The notes under the pieces: model-generated
Database searches by the model: none
Seen by the model: the letters and a program-made list of their open reading frames with translations, nothing else
What the model was told of the DNA's origin: nothing
In this document: positions 11,041 through 21,237 of the stretch, one piece after another
Layout: each line of letters begins with the position of its first letter
Numbering within the stretch: position 1 is the stretch's first letter
Position numbers and translations under genes: made by a program
Source of the DNA: Lepidurus packardi
Lineage: Eukaryota > Arthropoda > Branchiopoda > Notostraca > Triopsidae
DNA length: 64,000 nt
Direction of reading: 5' to 3'
NCBI GenBank assembly: GCA_023053545.1
Contig: JAKZAN010000003.1
Span: 1,149,501-1,213,500 of the forward strand

Positions 11041-12075
11041 TTCTTAAAAAAACAAAAAGAAAAGGCTCAACATTCTTTGGTGTTTGTGCAAGGCTTGAAT
11101 AAATAAAAAGGAAAGGCTCAACTTCGTTTTGTTCCTGGAACAAGGCTTGAACAAATAAAAGAAACCAACACAAAAAAGGCTAAAAATGCGTTGCAGAGAG
11201 AGCTGGAGAGAGGACCGCCGTGCTTGACTGCCGCCACCAGAATGCGAGAGCAGTCTAAGCCTGCGCCGTGTTGACACGTAAAGGGAAAATGAAAAGAGAT
11301 ACATCATTTCTTCGAGTATGGGAAAAGCCGGTAGAACAACTGCTTTTAGTCCAAACAAACAGGAAAAAATCGTTTTAAAAATTTTTTAATTTAAAAGATG
11401 CAAGAATTTTGCAAGAGGTGTCAGAAAAACTTAAACACAGCGAAAAGGAAAAGAGATACATATATTCTTTGAGCGTGGGAAAAGCCGTTAGAACAACTGC
11501 TTTTAGTGAAAAAACCAAATATACCGATGGCTTTCCAGTGCAGAAAAACAAGTTCAATCTTTGGGATGTTAACGTCTTGAAAAATATAACAAAGCCTACT
11601 ATGAGGAGGCCTAATGCCCATCACGAAGCCTATTCCGCTTTTGACGTACAACCAACCCGTGTAGCAGCAGGTCCGTGGAGGACAGGAAAAATTTTCAAAG
11701 GGTAAGAAAAAAAACACCCCGCGTTTGTCGGATGAGCGGCCGTATGAGGACTCGGGCACCAGGGCCCAGGAGCAAGCCGGATCCGACGCATAACCACCGG
11801 TGTAGAGGCGGGTCCGTGGAGGGTAGGCAAAAAGTTTCAAAGTCCCAAAAAGTCACACGTCGTGTTGGTCCGATTACTGCCCATATGAGGACCGGGGCAC
11901 ATGCGCAACCCGTTTTGAACAAATTGTTTCAAAAGTCCAAAAAAGTCACACCCGGCGTTGGTCGGATGAGTGGCCGTATGAGGACTCTGGCACCGGGACC
12001 CAGGTGCAAGCCGCTCCCGACGCACAAACCACCGGTGTAGCGGCGGGTCCGTGGAGGGTAGGAAAAAATTTTCCA
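11041..12075. repeat. Array of several different direct subrepeats
   Basis: Three families lie side by side. An about 60-bp unit (AAAGGCTCAAC...AAGGCTTGAA(T/C)AAATAAA) occurs twice in 11060-11160. An about 70-bp unit (AAAAGAGATACAT...GAACAACTGCTTTTAGT) occurs at 11290-11350 and 11447-11506. A GC-rich unit with GGTCCGTGGAGG, GTCGGATGAG(C/T)GGCCGTATGAGGACTC and CCGACGCA(T/C)AA occurs two to three times in 11655-12062. The layout resembles spacer subrepeats such as those of rDNA intergenic spacers, which would fit the neighbouring R2-type sequence; this is inference. Confidence 0.7.
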
Positions 12076-12175
12076 AGAGGGACCCTCTCTCTGAAAAGAG
12101 AGAGCAAGCGTTTTACGTCTGGACAGTCAAAACTCAAACGAGTGATGATGGACGAGATTCGGCTTGTGTTGGGTT

Positions 12176-12282
12176 CTGGGACGCGTTCCCCGGTTCGGTT
12201 TGTCACGAGTTGTTGCCGAACCTGTTGGGAGGGGGAAAACTCCCCCCGAGAATGGGTTAGCAACGGTTCAATGATGGCTTAA
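12176..12282 (+). repeat. 107-bp direct repeat, left copy
   Basis: Nearly identical (about four substitutions, equal length) to 18698-18804. It contains GGGAGGGGGAAAACTCCCCCC, which can form a short GC hairpin. It immediately precedes the first R2-like coding remnant. Confidence 0.85.
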
Positions 12283-12839
12283 TCCACCATGATGATGATC
12301 CATGATTATCCACAATGATGGCTCCTCCACCATCGAGAATTCCGGCGAAAGAAATCTCGGCTTGGCTTGATTTCCTTCTGGCCCTTCCCAAAACCAAGAA
12401 TACATTTAGTGAAGACAAGTTAGACCAAGTTATACGTACCGCGCAAGAAGGCACTACGGTCCTAGACGATCTAGATTTATATTTGAGAGAAGTTCTAGTT
12501 CAGCCCACTAGACAGACAGAGAGACAGGCAAAGCCGCTCCCGCTCTCAGAGCCGTCTCAGAGGGCGTTCCTATAAATCCTTGTCACAAAGCCTTCCGGAA
12601 AATGGACGGATGTGCGGAGAATGTTTTCCTTTGGTATTTCATTCTTCGGGATGCAAAAGCGAAAATTAAGTCCGTTTCGTTGGCTACTGTCGACATTAAG
12701 AAGGCATTTGACAGTGTGTCACATCATTCCATTTTCCGAGCGATTAGAGGAGCGAGATCCCCTGAGAATCTGGTGAATTATATCCAGAACAGCTATTCGG
12801 GTTGTAAGACCCAATTTTCTGTTGGCGGCTCTATATCTA
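12283..12839 (+). pseudogene. R2-like non-LTR reverse transcriptase, part 1 (upstream of the CMC insertion)
   Basis: Two open stretches (12315-12575 and 12602-12839) belong to a reverse transcriptase of the R2 group. The clear landmarks are MDGCAENVF near 12602 and ATVDIKKAFDSVSHHSIF near 12684, the latter being RT motif A with its catalytic Asp. The same block occurs in the R2 copy at 21768-21825. The N-terminal zinc-finger and Myb regions are absent, and the upstream frame is broken, so this is a 5'-truncated copy. At 12839 the frame is cut by the CMC element and continues at 18495. Confidence 0.8.
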
Positions 12840-12990
12840 CACTGTTAAAAAGGGTACCTAAAAATGGTGAATTACAATACCCCAAAAAATGGATTTGGTG
12901 TTAACAAATGGCAAGTGCTACTAAAAAATGGTCAGTCCTTAACAAAAACGGATAGGTATTACCAAAAAGTGCTGTTCCCAGACGTACAGT
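12840..12990 (+). repeat. CMC left terminus with subterminal AAAAATGG motifs
   Basis: After CACTGTTAAAAA come at least four AAAAATGG or ACAAATGG motifs at about 12861, 12884, 12905 and 12924. The inverse motif CCATTTTTTGG occurs repeatedly near the right end. Such arrays are typical transposase binding regions of CACTA-type elements (family knowledge). Confidence 0.75.
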
Positions 12991-13269
12991 TGCGGGCCAT
13001 TAGGATGGTGCGCTTTGTTTGGTTCTTTTTTTTAAGGTACTGTACGTTAGGTAAATAATTAGATATTTCAATCTGATTAGCATACCAGCGCTTCTGGTTT
13101 TCCATAGAAGAATTGATGTAACTTGCGGTGAAACCGTGGTTTCGCTTTCTAGGAAGTTTTCAGCCGAAAGGAAATTTTTGCACTGCCATTGCTGATGCCT
13201 GACACTTAGTGTGAATGGAATGTTTTTTAACTGTCCAATGCTACGAACCAGTTGCTTAAAATAGGAGTG

Positions 13270-15204
13270 CTATGCTTCATACCGCATGCACCAGAAAGAC
13301 CCCAGTGGCCCCAAACGGCGAATGTAAGCTGTGTAATGCACTAAAAAGTGCTGATTGGGAATAATATTTCTCGCGAATGCTTTTTTGAATTCCGACAAAT
13401 ATTCCCAGATTAAATAATCCAAAGTATGAAGTTCGCCTACGGAAATCTGCTCTTTGAAAACAAACTGACAAACTTCCAATAGTACCGTGAAACACGTCCA
13501 TGCTTTTTCTTTGCGTGGAACAAATTTTCCTATCAGTAGAGGTAGTATAACTGCCAACAGCCATATCTGCGCAGCACTTTGTCGTAGTTTTCTCTTTTTT
13601 ATGTGACCAATATCTATTAGCGAGGGCTTGTCTTTCACCTCGCTGGTGCCATACGAGAAGTGACCCATTTCAAAGTTGAGTTGGTCCAATGTAAAATACT
13701 TCTTTGTTACGACGCACCTCAGAAGAAGCTCCGAGATTGTCAGACCTAGAAATCCTTCTAGAATGTCATGCATAATGTCTGGGACAAGTCCACCAATTAC
13801 ATGGAAGTTGTCCAGTTCATTCAAAGAAGAGTTGTAATTGATTCCATACAAATCCGAAAAATGTTTTTTAGCTTGTGTGTCCAAGCCTTGACAATGCAAA
13901 TCATGATGTTCTTTAGTTCGCTCTGGAAATTTTGAATGCGTAAATTTTCTTTGCATCTCATCGCGTGTGCCGAGGCAACTTCGACAAAATCGGAAAGACT
14001 TAGAAAAGCCTCTTTTGAACCCACCAATCGTGTGGCTGGCAAGATTGTCAGCACAAACGGCAACAAGAGTGCCATAAATCTTTTGACCTCGCCTTCTAAT
14101 TGAATGTCGACTCCGTGCTCAAGCTTCTTTATATCCGCAACAATCGGCTCCAAAAGTTTGTTAATACCATAGGTGTTTACTAGTTTGTTGTAAAAAATTG
14201 CAAGTAGATGGATTTGTTTAAAATTTGATCGGTACTTTGCTTCGATATTTCCAATGCAAAAATACATAAATACAACTTTATGCTTTTTACTACCAAGAGG
14301 GTTGCAAAGTTCTACTTCATCAAGGTAAACATGTGGCTGGATTGCGTTTATATTCTTTTGGAAAAAAGGGTTAGAGGAGAACTCAGTTCCGTCTTCGAAC
14401 GTTGCATACTGTCCAGCAACCTTATCTTTAACTCTGGTGACGTTATCGTAAACTTCCCTTCTGCTTAAGAGTTTCGATAAGGTCTCGAGCAGAGGGACAT
14501 CCGCATAATTGAGTCGGCGAATCTGGTTGTCTTTCGGGCGAGAGGTATCATACTGTTGGTGATGTATAGGAAGAAAGATTCTGATGGGGCTTATCATCCC
14601 AAGTGTCTTCTCGAAATAGCGTAAACGGGAGTACTGCGAGCCAAGATTTTTAAATAATTCGTTTGGTAGAACTGAAGAACATGCGTTTGAGGATGCGGCA
14701 TGGCTACAGCCAGCTTCCATAAGCTTCTTATGGTAATCTCTTATAGCAACAGTGACAAGTTTCTGGGTTTCCGTCATGATGGCCTCTATGTCTACTTGGT
14801 TCATTTTTCTTTCTTCTAAAAGTTTTAAAACGAAGTGCGCGGATGCCGTCTCTAATGATTGATATCCCTGGTCAGTGAAACCTACATCGATGGGGGCGAT
14901 GGGGGCTCTTGGCTTGAGTCACGAAACTCTTCAACATCTATTAAATGGTATCATAAGTTACAAATGTTTAACTTTAAATTCTGACGTAAAAAGTACTTGT
15001 ACCGTATGGCATGTCCGAATGAGGCATTACTTCCGTTGAAGCCTTTCCACTACCTTGAAAGCTACTGGAATGATGTACTTTCATGTGTTGGTATAAGCCA
15101 CGTGTTGTCAAAAATAGTCCTTTGTGGCCACATTCTTCAATAAGGCAAGTGCTCTTAAATTGTGGGTCACCTCGATGTATCACACAGTAATGTTTTAATA
15201 ACAT
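13270..15204 (-). pseudogene. CMC transposase with N-terminal C2H2 zinc finger, single frameshift
   Basis: The N-terminal exon (14974-15204) has a C2H2-type finger (C at HYCVIH, CGHKG, then H..KVHH). A main exon (14804 downward) follows after a short intron. The frame shifts near 14070: the 14804 frame loses similarity at KRFM, while the next frame carries CADNLASHTIGGF, then CRSCLGTRDEM (CxxC) and VPDIMHDILEG near 13775, the signature of this animal transposase family. The C-terminal part has LIGKFVP and HFLVHYTAYIRRLGPLGSFW. A single missing T explains the shift. The family is placed with CMC/EnSpm on the CACTG ends and the DxMHD motif; it is often annotated only as uncharacterised. Confidence 0.75.
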
Positions 15205-15687
15205 GTTCCTTTCTGTAAAAACAAAATTGCACGTACTTATTGCACACTTAAATTAATAACAACCTGCCTCCATTTTCAGTTATCGTTTCACGAAAGAGAA
15301 AATACAGACAAATCAGAGATAATCTGCGTGTAACAACTGAAAATAGTTTTTACGGGCGAAGTCCGTAAAGACATTCTGAACCGAACGGTTATAGGCAAAC
15401 GGGTGGACTTCTAACATGCAATTCTAAGACTTTCAAAGCTGGATATAGGCAAAGGGGGGCTTTCGACTAAGCGTCTTGGAAGGGTGGGTTAGCGCATTGA
15501 ACGCCTTTCCCACGCTTTGCCCTTTGCCTATATCCCGTAGGTATGACCAGCTTAGCCCCCGTTTGTTTTTTGTCAGATTTTGAGCAAATGCTGAATCAGA
15601 CCAGTCAGTCGAGCATTAGATCTTGACCAGTAAGGTGAATTTTTCTCAGTGCTTTCTGTTACAGTTTTTTTTAAGGTAGACGGTACA

Positions 15688-17884
15688 ATGGAGAAATGCG
15701 TATTAGTATCATTCTACGACACTAGCATTGTGTTTAACTTCCCCTCAGAGGATGATAATTCAGATATTGCTAGATTGAAAGAAGCAATTTTCGCCAAAGC
15801 AAGAACCAGTGAGATGGTTCGAAATGTGACGGATAGAAGGAGTATAAGATATTTTGAACGTGAAAACAAAAATTTCCCCGGGTGGTGGACAGCCGTAGAG
15901 GAATCCTCAATACTGATGAACAACTCAGTATTGCGCGCCAAACTTTCTGAGCAACGGTCACTTTTCCTTCCTTCACATGCGCCTTCTACCTCTTCACATT
16001 CCAGTAAGCCTAATATTGTCATTGTACATGTGCTATTTTACTAATGTGCACGATATTTGATTTTAATACCCAATGGTAGTGAAAGGCAAGCCTATACGGT
16101 TTTCCTGTATATTGACCTAACTGCCAGAAAGTTGACTCGAAAATTCTACCAGACGCTAATAATCTTCAAATTAATCATATTATTATAGTCGTATTTCTGT
16201 CACAATTTTTATTATATTTGGAGCGTGTAATGACTCAGTGAGCACAGCAAGCACGGAACCCATTGAAGCAGATTCAGAGGTATCGGAAGTGGAGCTTGTC
16301 GACCAACAGCAACCGAACGCTCACGTGCCATCTACTCCGAACATAAGTTTGTGCTACTTTACTGTTTTTGGGCAATCACTAATATCTTTAAGTCAACAGA
16401 TACCCAAGGTGATGATGAAGTACATGTTGATTTCCACGTTCCTATCCCTTTGAACTATGAAATTCCTAATTCCTTCGGGGTCGCGATAGATGTCAAGTTG
16501 AAGAAAGGGTCTGCCTTAACTAATCCACAGATGGCTAAAGTTGTGCGACGAGTCGTTGACTCTCTTTTGCCTATTTGTAGTCCGTCCCCGTCCAGCGTAA
16601 CACAACTTGCCGAGAAACTCATACGAAAATATCCTTCTCTCAATGTGGACCCAAAGGATTTCTCGGCATCAACGGTAAAATTGTTTACGGCCTGCTTTGC
16701 TGCAAATTACAAAAGGTTTTCTTTTCTAGGCTACTTTGAAATACAAGCTAACCAGAAGATTTGCCTGTGAACGGGGAAACTTGAAGACTGTAAGCAAAAA
16801 GGGCCGCCCGGCAAAGAAAACACCAAGTTTACTGTCTCCCGGTCGTGTGACTTGTACGTCTGGCTCAGTCATTGAAGTAACGCAGCGAAGTACGTATTAA
16901 TTGATGCAAAGTACCCACATAAGTATTAAATTTGCATTATTCTTTGGCGTTTTTCCCCAGATGATCCGGTTTCTTACCAAAAAAACGTTGACACCATGCT
17001 TGACCTTTACAAGAAGAACATTTCTGGGCACCAAGTGAAAATTCTGATGCAGCTGACACATCAAGACCGAAGGGATGCAATTGTCAGTGGTTTGCTGCAA
17101 TCGATTGACGACGTTAATGCAACCTGTCCCTACCTGAACCAGCAAGTATATGTATGTAATTAAATATTTTACGTAAAATAATAAATGTAAACGATTATTA
17201 TTTACTCATAATATCGATATTACAGCTGCTTTGGGAATTGGACTTGCTCCTCGGAAGCGGGACGGCAACTAAGTTTACAGTAAATTGGAGGAGATATGTA
17301 CCGAAGGTAATTGCGGTGGCCAAAGAACAAAACTGTAAGGCTATTAGCGAACTTCTCCTCAACCCGGCATACGCGCTTTTGGATGATGACTTTGGTAACT
17401 GTCGTTTATAATATGTATGTTTTTAATCATTTTACATTTTAGGTACGGCTTCCCGGGTTGCTTTGCAAATGATTCCCATTCTTTGAAGTACCAGCAAAAG
17501 GCTAGCGAAGATGGGAAGATTACTCTTCGATCAGAGAGAAGTAAGAATATTATATTGAGTTAATCTACGTTAATTTCACTTATTGTCATAGGTGGAAGTT
17601 TGACCTCAATTATTGCGGAAGAACCGAAACGCAAGGCACCCTACATTGTGTCGGTTGGCCGTTCTCTCACAATCATTGTGGATGGGAAACCCTTCCTTGC
17701 CCCGTCTGACGTTGAAGGAGCCCTGACTTGCCTTATGGCCTCGTATTACGTGTACAACATCGCCTATCCGAAAGGAATTAGTCACGTTCTTCTCTTCCTC
17801 CAAGGAGAGATCCTCGGTCTCCAGGATGACGCTTGCAAGAATTTGGAGTGTGTAAAAATGTTTTTGAAACAAATGCCTGAATAA
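15688..17884 (+). pseudogene. SAMD3-like accessory gene of the CMC element, multi-exon, one nonsense codon
   Basis: The start chosen is ATG 15688 (an upstream in-frame ATG at 15649 is possible). Exons at about 15688-16003, 16236-16344, 16394-16735, 16960-17151, 17225-17395, 17443-17551 and 17591-17884 have usable splice borders. The middle exon has a SAM-like helical stretch (VTQLAEKLIRKYPSL). The last exon has PYIVSVGRSLTIIVDGKP and ASYYVYNIAYPKG. The exon at 17443 carries an in-frame TGA within IPIL-STSKR where copy 1 reads through, so this copy is probably dead. Divergent from the transposase, with about 480 bp between the two. Confidence 0.65.
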
Positions 17885-18214
17885 CTTTTTAAAATGTGTT
17901 TTCTTATATGCACAGGAATATCGTTTGTATGATGTGCTTGTTCTGCATTTATCACTGTATACTGTCTTTTTGCTGTCGATTTTTATGCCGTTCTTTTTTT
18001 TAATCCCTTGTAATCTGGTATAATTTTTGACAAGAGACTGAATCTTGCGCAATACATTTTTTTAAAAAAAAGTTTTGAACATTGTCCCAAATAGGCACAA
18101 GGATCCTCTTTATATGGTTGCCTATGCGACTAATATTGGGTATTTCATGCCCCAGTTAATGACTTTCATAATTACAATTTTTAGGACAGAAGAAACATTT
18201 CTGACACTTAGTAT

Positions 18215-18492
18215 GAACCATTTTTTGGTTCTATAGCTTATCAATTATTGGTTGTAATCAAGTCTATTTTTTGGGAATTTTACGTAACATCTTTTGGGGC
18301 AGGAACACCATTTTATGAATTTATTTCAGCCAGTTTTTGGCATTAAAATGCGTCCAATTTTCGGTATTTTTATTTACCATTTTTTGGACACCACTAGCAT
18401 TATGATATTTTGGTAATAAAAAATGACCATTCTGGGGACCACGGTTTCCGGTAATATTTTCAACCATTAAAAGGTCGGAATTTTTAACAGTG
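18215..18492 (-). repeat. CMC right terminus with subterminal CCATTTTTTGG motifs
   Basis: ACCATTTTTTGG-type motifs occur at about 18217, 18377 and 18424, with variants such as ACCATTAAAAGG at 18465, then TTTTTAACAGTG at the end. They mirror the left terminus. Confidence 0.75.
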
Positions 18493-18697
18493 TACAACAA
18501 AAATTCCGATGAACCTTGGTGTGAAAAAAGGGGACCCACTATCTCCTGTTCTCTTTAACTTAGTGATAAACGAAATTATTCGCAAACTGCCGGCCTCAAT
18601 TGGTTATCCAATTAAGAGTGAGCTCTCGATAAACTGCATTTCTTATGCGGATGATCTAATACTAGTTGCAAATACTAGGGACGGTCTGAAGCTACTA
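18493..18697 (+). pseudogene. R2-like non-LTR reverse transcriptase, part 2 (downstream of the CMC insertion)
   Basis: The frame continues from 12839 after removal of the CMC element and one TA. It encodes LGVKKGDPLSPVLFNLVINE and then SYADDLILVANTRDG with the catalytic ADD motif. The corresponding region of the full R2 copy is at 21945-22120 and matches in length across the insertion point. Coding sequence stops at the 107-bp repeat; the thumb, zinc knuckle and endonuclease are missing. Confidence 0.85.
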
Positions 18698-18804
18698 CTG
18701 GGACGCGTTCCCCTGTTCGGTTTGTCACGAGTTGTTTCCGAACCTGTTGGGAGGGGGAAAACTCCCCCCGAAAATGGGTTAGCAACGGTTCAATGATGGC
18801 TTAA
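18698..18804 (+). repeat. 107-bp direct repeat, right copy
   Basis: Right copy of the repeat at 12176-12282. It follows directly after the last recognisable R2-like reverse-transcriptase codons. The two copies therefore bracket the R2-like fragment together with the CMC element inserted in it. Confidence 0.85.
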
Positions 18805-19660
18805 CCCGGGTTTGTGTCTCTCAGTCTCGAAGAATAGATTCTCTTTGAAAAGGGCAGAAATGGCTGGAAACGAATGAAAGAATGGAGAACCGAAAGGCAA
18901 CGGCACAGTTTATAGTCGCTTTCGAGGCCGGGGGCCTGGTTTTGTTTGGGCTTGCGTCTTGGCTCTAGAACAGAAACAAAGGATGGTAAGGTTAATTTTC
19001 TCCCGAAGAAAGTTCCGTGGCTGGTATCGGTGGGGTCAAGCCGGGTTCGTGTAACGACTGGGGCGAAGCAGGGTAGAGAGTAGCTGGGCGCCGGAAATGG
19101 TTTCCAGTTTGCTCGTCATCTACCCTACGGAAACCTAGAAGTTGGACTGCCCGGTTTGGCGATTCCAAAATCTGGCTAGTTGCGGGGCTGACGCGGGATG
19201 GAGGTCTGGACGAACCGTTTGATGTTGCTGGGCTTAAGCAAAGTGCGGGTAAAAAGTAAAGACCGGGACCCTGAGCCTTGAAAGTGAACTGTGAGTGGTA
19301 GCGACTGCCCCATAAGGTGTACCTGAAATGTGTTCTCCAGACAGATTCCCTTACCAATCAAAGTGAGCCTACCTTCCCCATTTTTGTTTCGAGGGTTGGG
19401 CTTGGCCTGATCACTCACATGTGCAAGACAGAGCTTTTGGGCTCTTTCCCACACATACACTGCGAGCTGCGTGCTTTTTCTTGCTGAGAAGGCGCTATGC
19501 GGCAACCACTCTTTTGCCCCTCACAGCGTTATTGCGACACGCCTTGAAACGAGGCTCGTTGTACGCTCGAAATCCAGCTAGACGAGTCGCCTAGCGACCT
19601 GCTTGGAAATCTGTTTTCCTGCTTGAAAACCTGCTTGGAATTCATGCCTTTCTCTCTCGG
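18805..19660. other. Unassigned GC-rich stretch, possibly divergent 28S expansion-segment sequence
   Basis: No coding signal. The segment CTGGGGCGAAGCAGGG near 19049 resembles conserved large-subunit rRNA sequence ahead of the expansion segment upstream of the R2 site. The segment leads without a visible break into clear 28S sequence at 19661. Whether all of it is rRNA cannot be decided by eye. Confidence 0.35.
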
Positions 19661-19699
19661 CTGCCAATGAACGACCAACTCAGAACTGGCACGATCCAG

Positions 19700-19733
<34 letters not shown>

Positions 19734-19758
19734 CGATGGCCGTAAGAGGGTGGTGACG

Positions 19759-19792
<34 letters not shown>

Positions 19793-19809
19793 AGTGAAGA
19801 AATTCAACG

Positions 19810-19851
<42 letters not shown>
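19661..19851 (+). rRNA. 28S rRNA gene fragment, 5' side of the R2 insertion site
   Basis: Near-identical to universal 28S sequence: CAACTCAGAACTGGCACG, GAATCCGACTGTCTAATTAA, ATGTGATTTCTGCCCAGTGC and GGGAGTAACTATGACTCTCT, ending at CTCTCTTAAGG (19841-19851), the exact R2 target. A few changes (for example GATCC in place of GGACC, and an altered GTAAGAGGGTGG stretch) suggest a divergent copy or pseudogene. Confidence 0.95.
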
Positions 19852-20005
19852 GAGACTTTATGCCTCCCTTATTACGAGGAGAACCCATAATTGCTCCGGC
19901 GGAACCCTGTTCCGTCCCAAAAGAACCAGTAAGAAGGGCTACCTTCCCTTCTATACAGTTCTAGGGCTGTAATCGAACACACTAAGGATATCGGGGAATA
20001 TGCGA

Positions 20006-20113
20006 AGTGTTTTTCAAAAGCAACCTAATCCCGTGATAGGCCACCTCGCGGCGGCGCTGGAAAATGATCAACTCAGTACACCCCTACGGTGAGTCGATTA
20101 GCTAAATATCACG
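20006..20113 (+). ncRNA. Candidate HDV-like self-cleaving ribozyme in the R2 5' UTR
   Basis: The fold follows the HDV double pseudoknot. P2 is CGTGATA (20032-20038) with TATCACG (20107-20113). P3 is GCC (20040-20042) with GGC (20050-20052) closing the loop ACCTCGC, nearly the HDV L3. P1.1 could pair CC 20044-20045 with GG 20059-20060. P4 is 20065-20075 with 20090-20100, with one A-C mismatch. J4/2 is GCTAAA (20101-20106), placing the catalytic C at 20102. The P1 3' strand is GGCGCT (20053-20058); its 5' partner is less certain, either AGTGTT at 20006-20011 (wobble-rich) or AGCGC in 28S at about 19812. R2 elements are known to carry such ribozymes. Confidence 0.65.
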
Positions 20114-20364
20114 TGCTGACCACACCATCTAAACCCCTAACAGGGTCCGAAGGATTTGAAGAACCTAGTCTCCCCAGGAGGCCGTGGTGAAAAATAGGAA
20201 ACTTTTTCCCTCGGCGGAGGTCAGGGCTACCAACCCTGTTCCTCCGAAAAACAGCCCGGTCCCAAAAATACAGAGAACATAAGGGAGACCTCCCCAGTAA
20301 GAGGTGAGACACCTTGGGGTCCCGATCCGGGCGGCAGAAAGGTAGGGTGGAAGCAAATCCACCA

Positions 20365-21159
20365 ATGCAGAACAAAACGGATATCCAATGCCCAGTCTGT
20401 AACAGACCGTACAAGACAAAATCAGGTTTGAAAAGTCACTTACGACTCAAACACACAAACGAAAAACCCTCCGACCAACAACCACAAGAGACAGAGCAGG
20501 AAACGGCTGACAGAGAATACCAACAACCGGCAACAACCGAGGTATCGACAACAGAGGATGAGAATACCCAGATTGAATTCCAATGTCCCTTCTGCGCTTT
20601 GACGTTTAAAACGAAGATCGGTCTAGGCCAACATAAACGTCAGCGCCACCCAACTGAATATAATGCACAAACTGCATCAGGACATCAATCTGGAGAGAAA
20701 AAAGGGAAATTATGGACGTCCGAAGATGAACACACCCTCGCTAGGTGGGAAGTAGAAATCCTCATGAGAGGAGGAAAGCCCACCAACAAAGAACTCGCAA
20801 CAATTGTAAACAGAACAACCGAGGGTGTCAAGAAACGAAGACAACTCCTCAACTATCGAAAAATGGTTGAGGAGATCATGAAAGAAAGAAAAACTCCTAC
20901 CAGCGGAGGAGAAGAATGTCCCTCTGACAAATCAGAAAGAGTGTCTGAGAGGGACAAGACTGGAGATATCAAGGAATACCTAGACACCTTGTCCAGAACA
21001 ACTCCAAAGACCTCCGATATTACAGACGAAGAGGTAACGATTAACCATATAATCAACAACATCAATGCCGGTATCGATGTATCGGATGAATTTAATGAGT
21101 TTCTCGTAAACCTCATAAACAAACACCTTGTCACTAAAAAAACAAAAGCGAAAAAGTAG
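20365..21159 (+). pseudogene. R2 ORF N-terminal part: two C2H2 zinc fingers and Myb-like domain
   Basis: The open stretch runs from 20314; the first ATG is at 20365. Finger 1 is CPVCNRPYKTKSGLKSHLRLKH, shown here by its ends CPVC and HLRLKH; finger 2 is CPFC...HKRQRH. A Myb-type helix block follows (LWTSEDEHTLARWE, 20713-20754) with KELATIVNRTTEGVKKR. These are the DNA-binding parts that position R2 on 28S DNA. The frame ends at a TAG (21157-21159) before the RT, and the linking sequence is frame-damaged. R2 proteins often have no clear ATG, so the start is uncertain. Confidence 0.85.
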
Positions 21160-21237
21160 GAAGCCTAGGAACCTACACAAAACTCGAACCAATGACAGTT
21201 ACAATAAGAAACGCGAGTTTAGTGACATGCAACGACT

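Larger units (their letters stand above)
12840..18492. mobile_element. Complete CMC (EnSpm/CACTA-like) DNA transposon, copy 2 (5653 bp)
   Basis: The left end is CACTGTTAAAAA at 12840 and the right end TTTTTAACAGTG at 18481-18492. A TA lies on each side (12838-12839 and 18493-18494). Excising the element with one TA rejoins the interrupted R2-like reading frame exactly. It contains a minus-strand transposase (13270-15204) and a plus-strand SAMD3-like gene (15688-17884), transcribed divergently. Subterminal regions carry repeated near-palindromic CCAAAAAATGGT-type motifs. Both genes are damaged, so this copy is probably non-functional. Confidence 0.9.

Noticed and set aside
11041-12075. CRISPR-like array
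   Set aside because: Repeat units are long, few and imperfect with no uniform spacers; the genome is eukaryotic.
20109-20419. Minus-strand ORFs of about 100 codons overlapping 20109-20419
   Set aside because: They lie across the R2 5' UTR and ORF start with no recognisable motif; the plus strand carries the real features.
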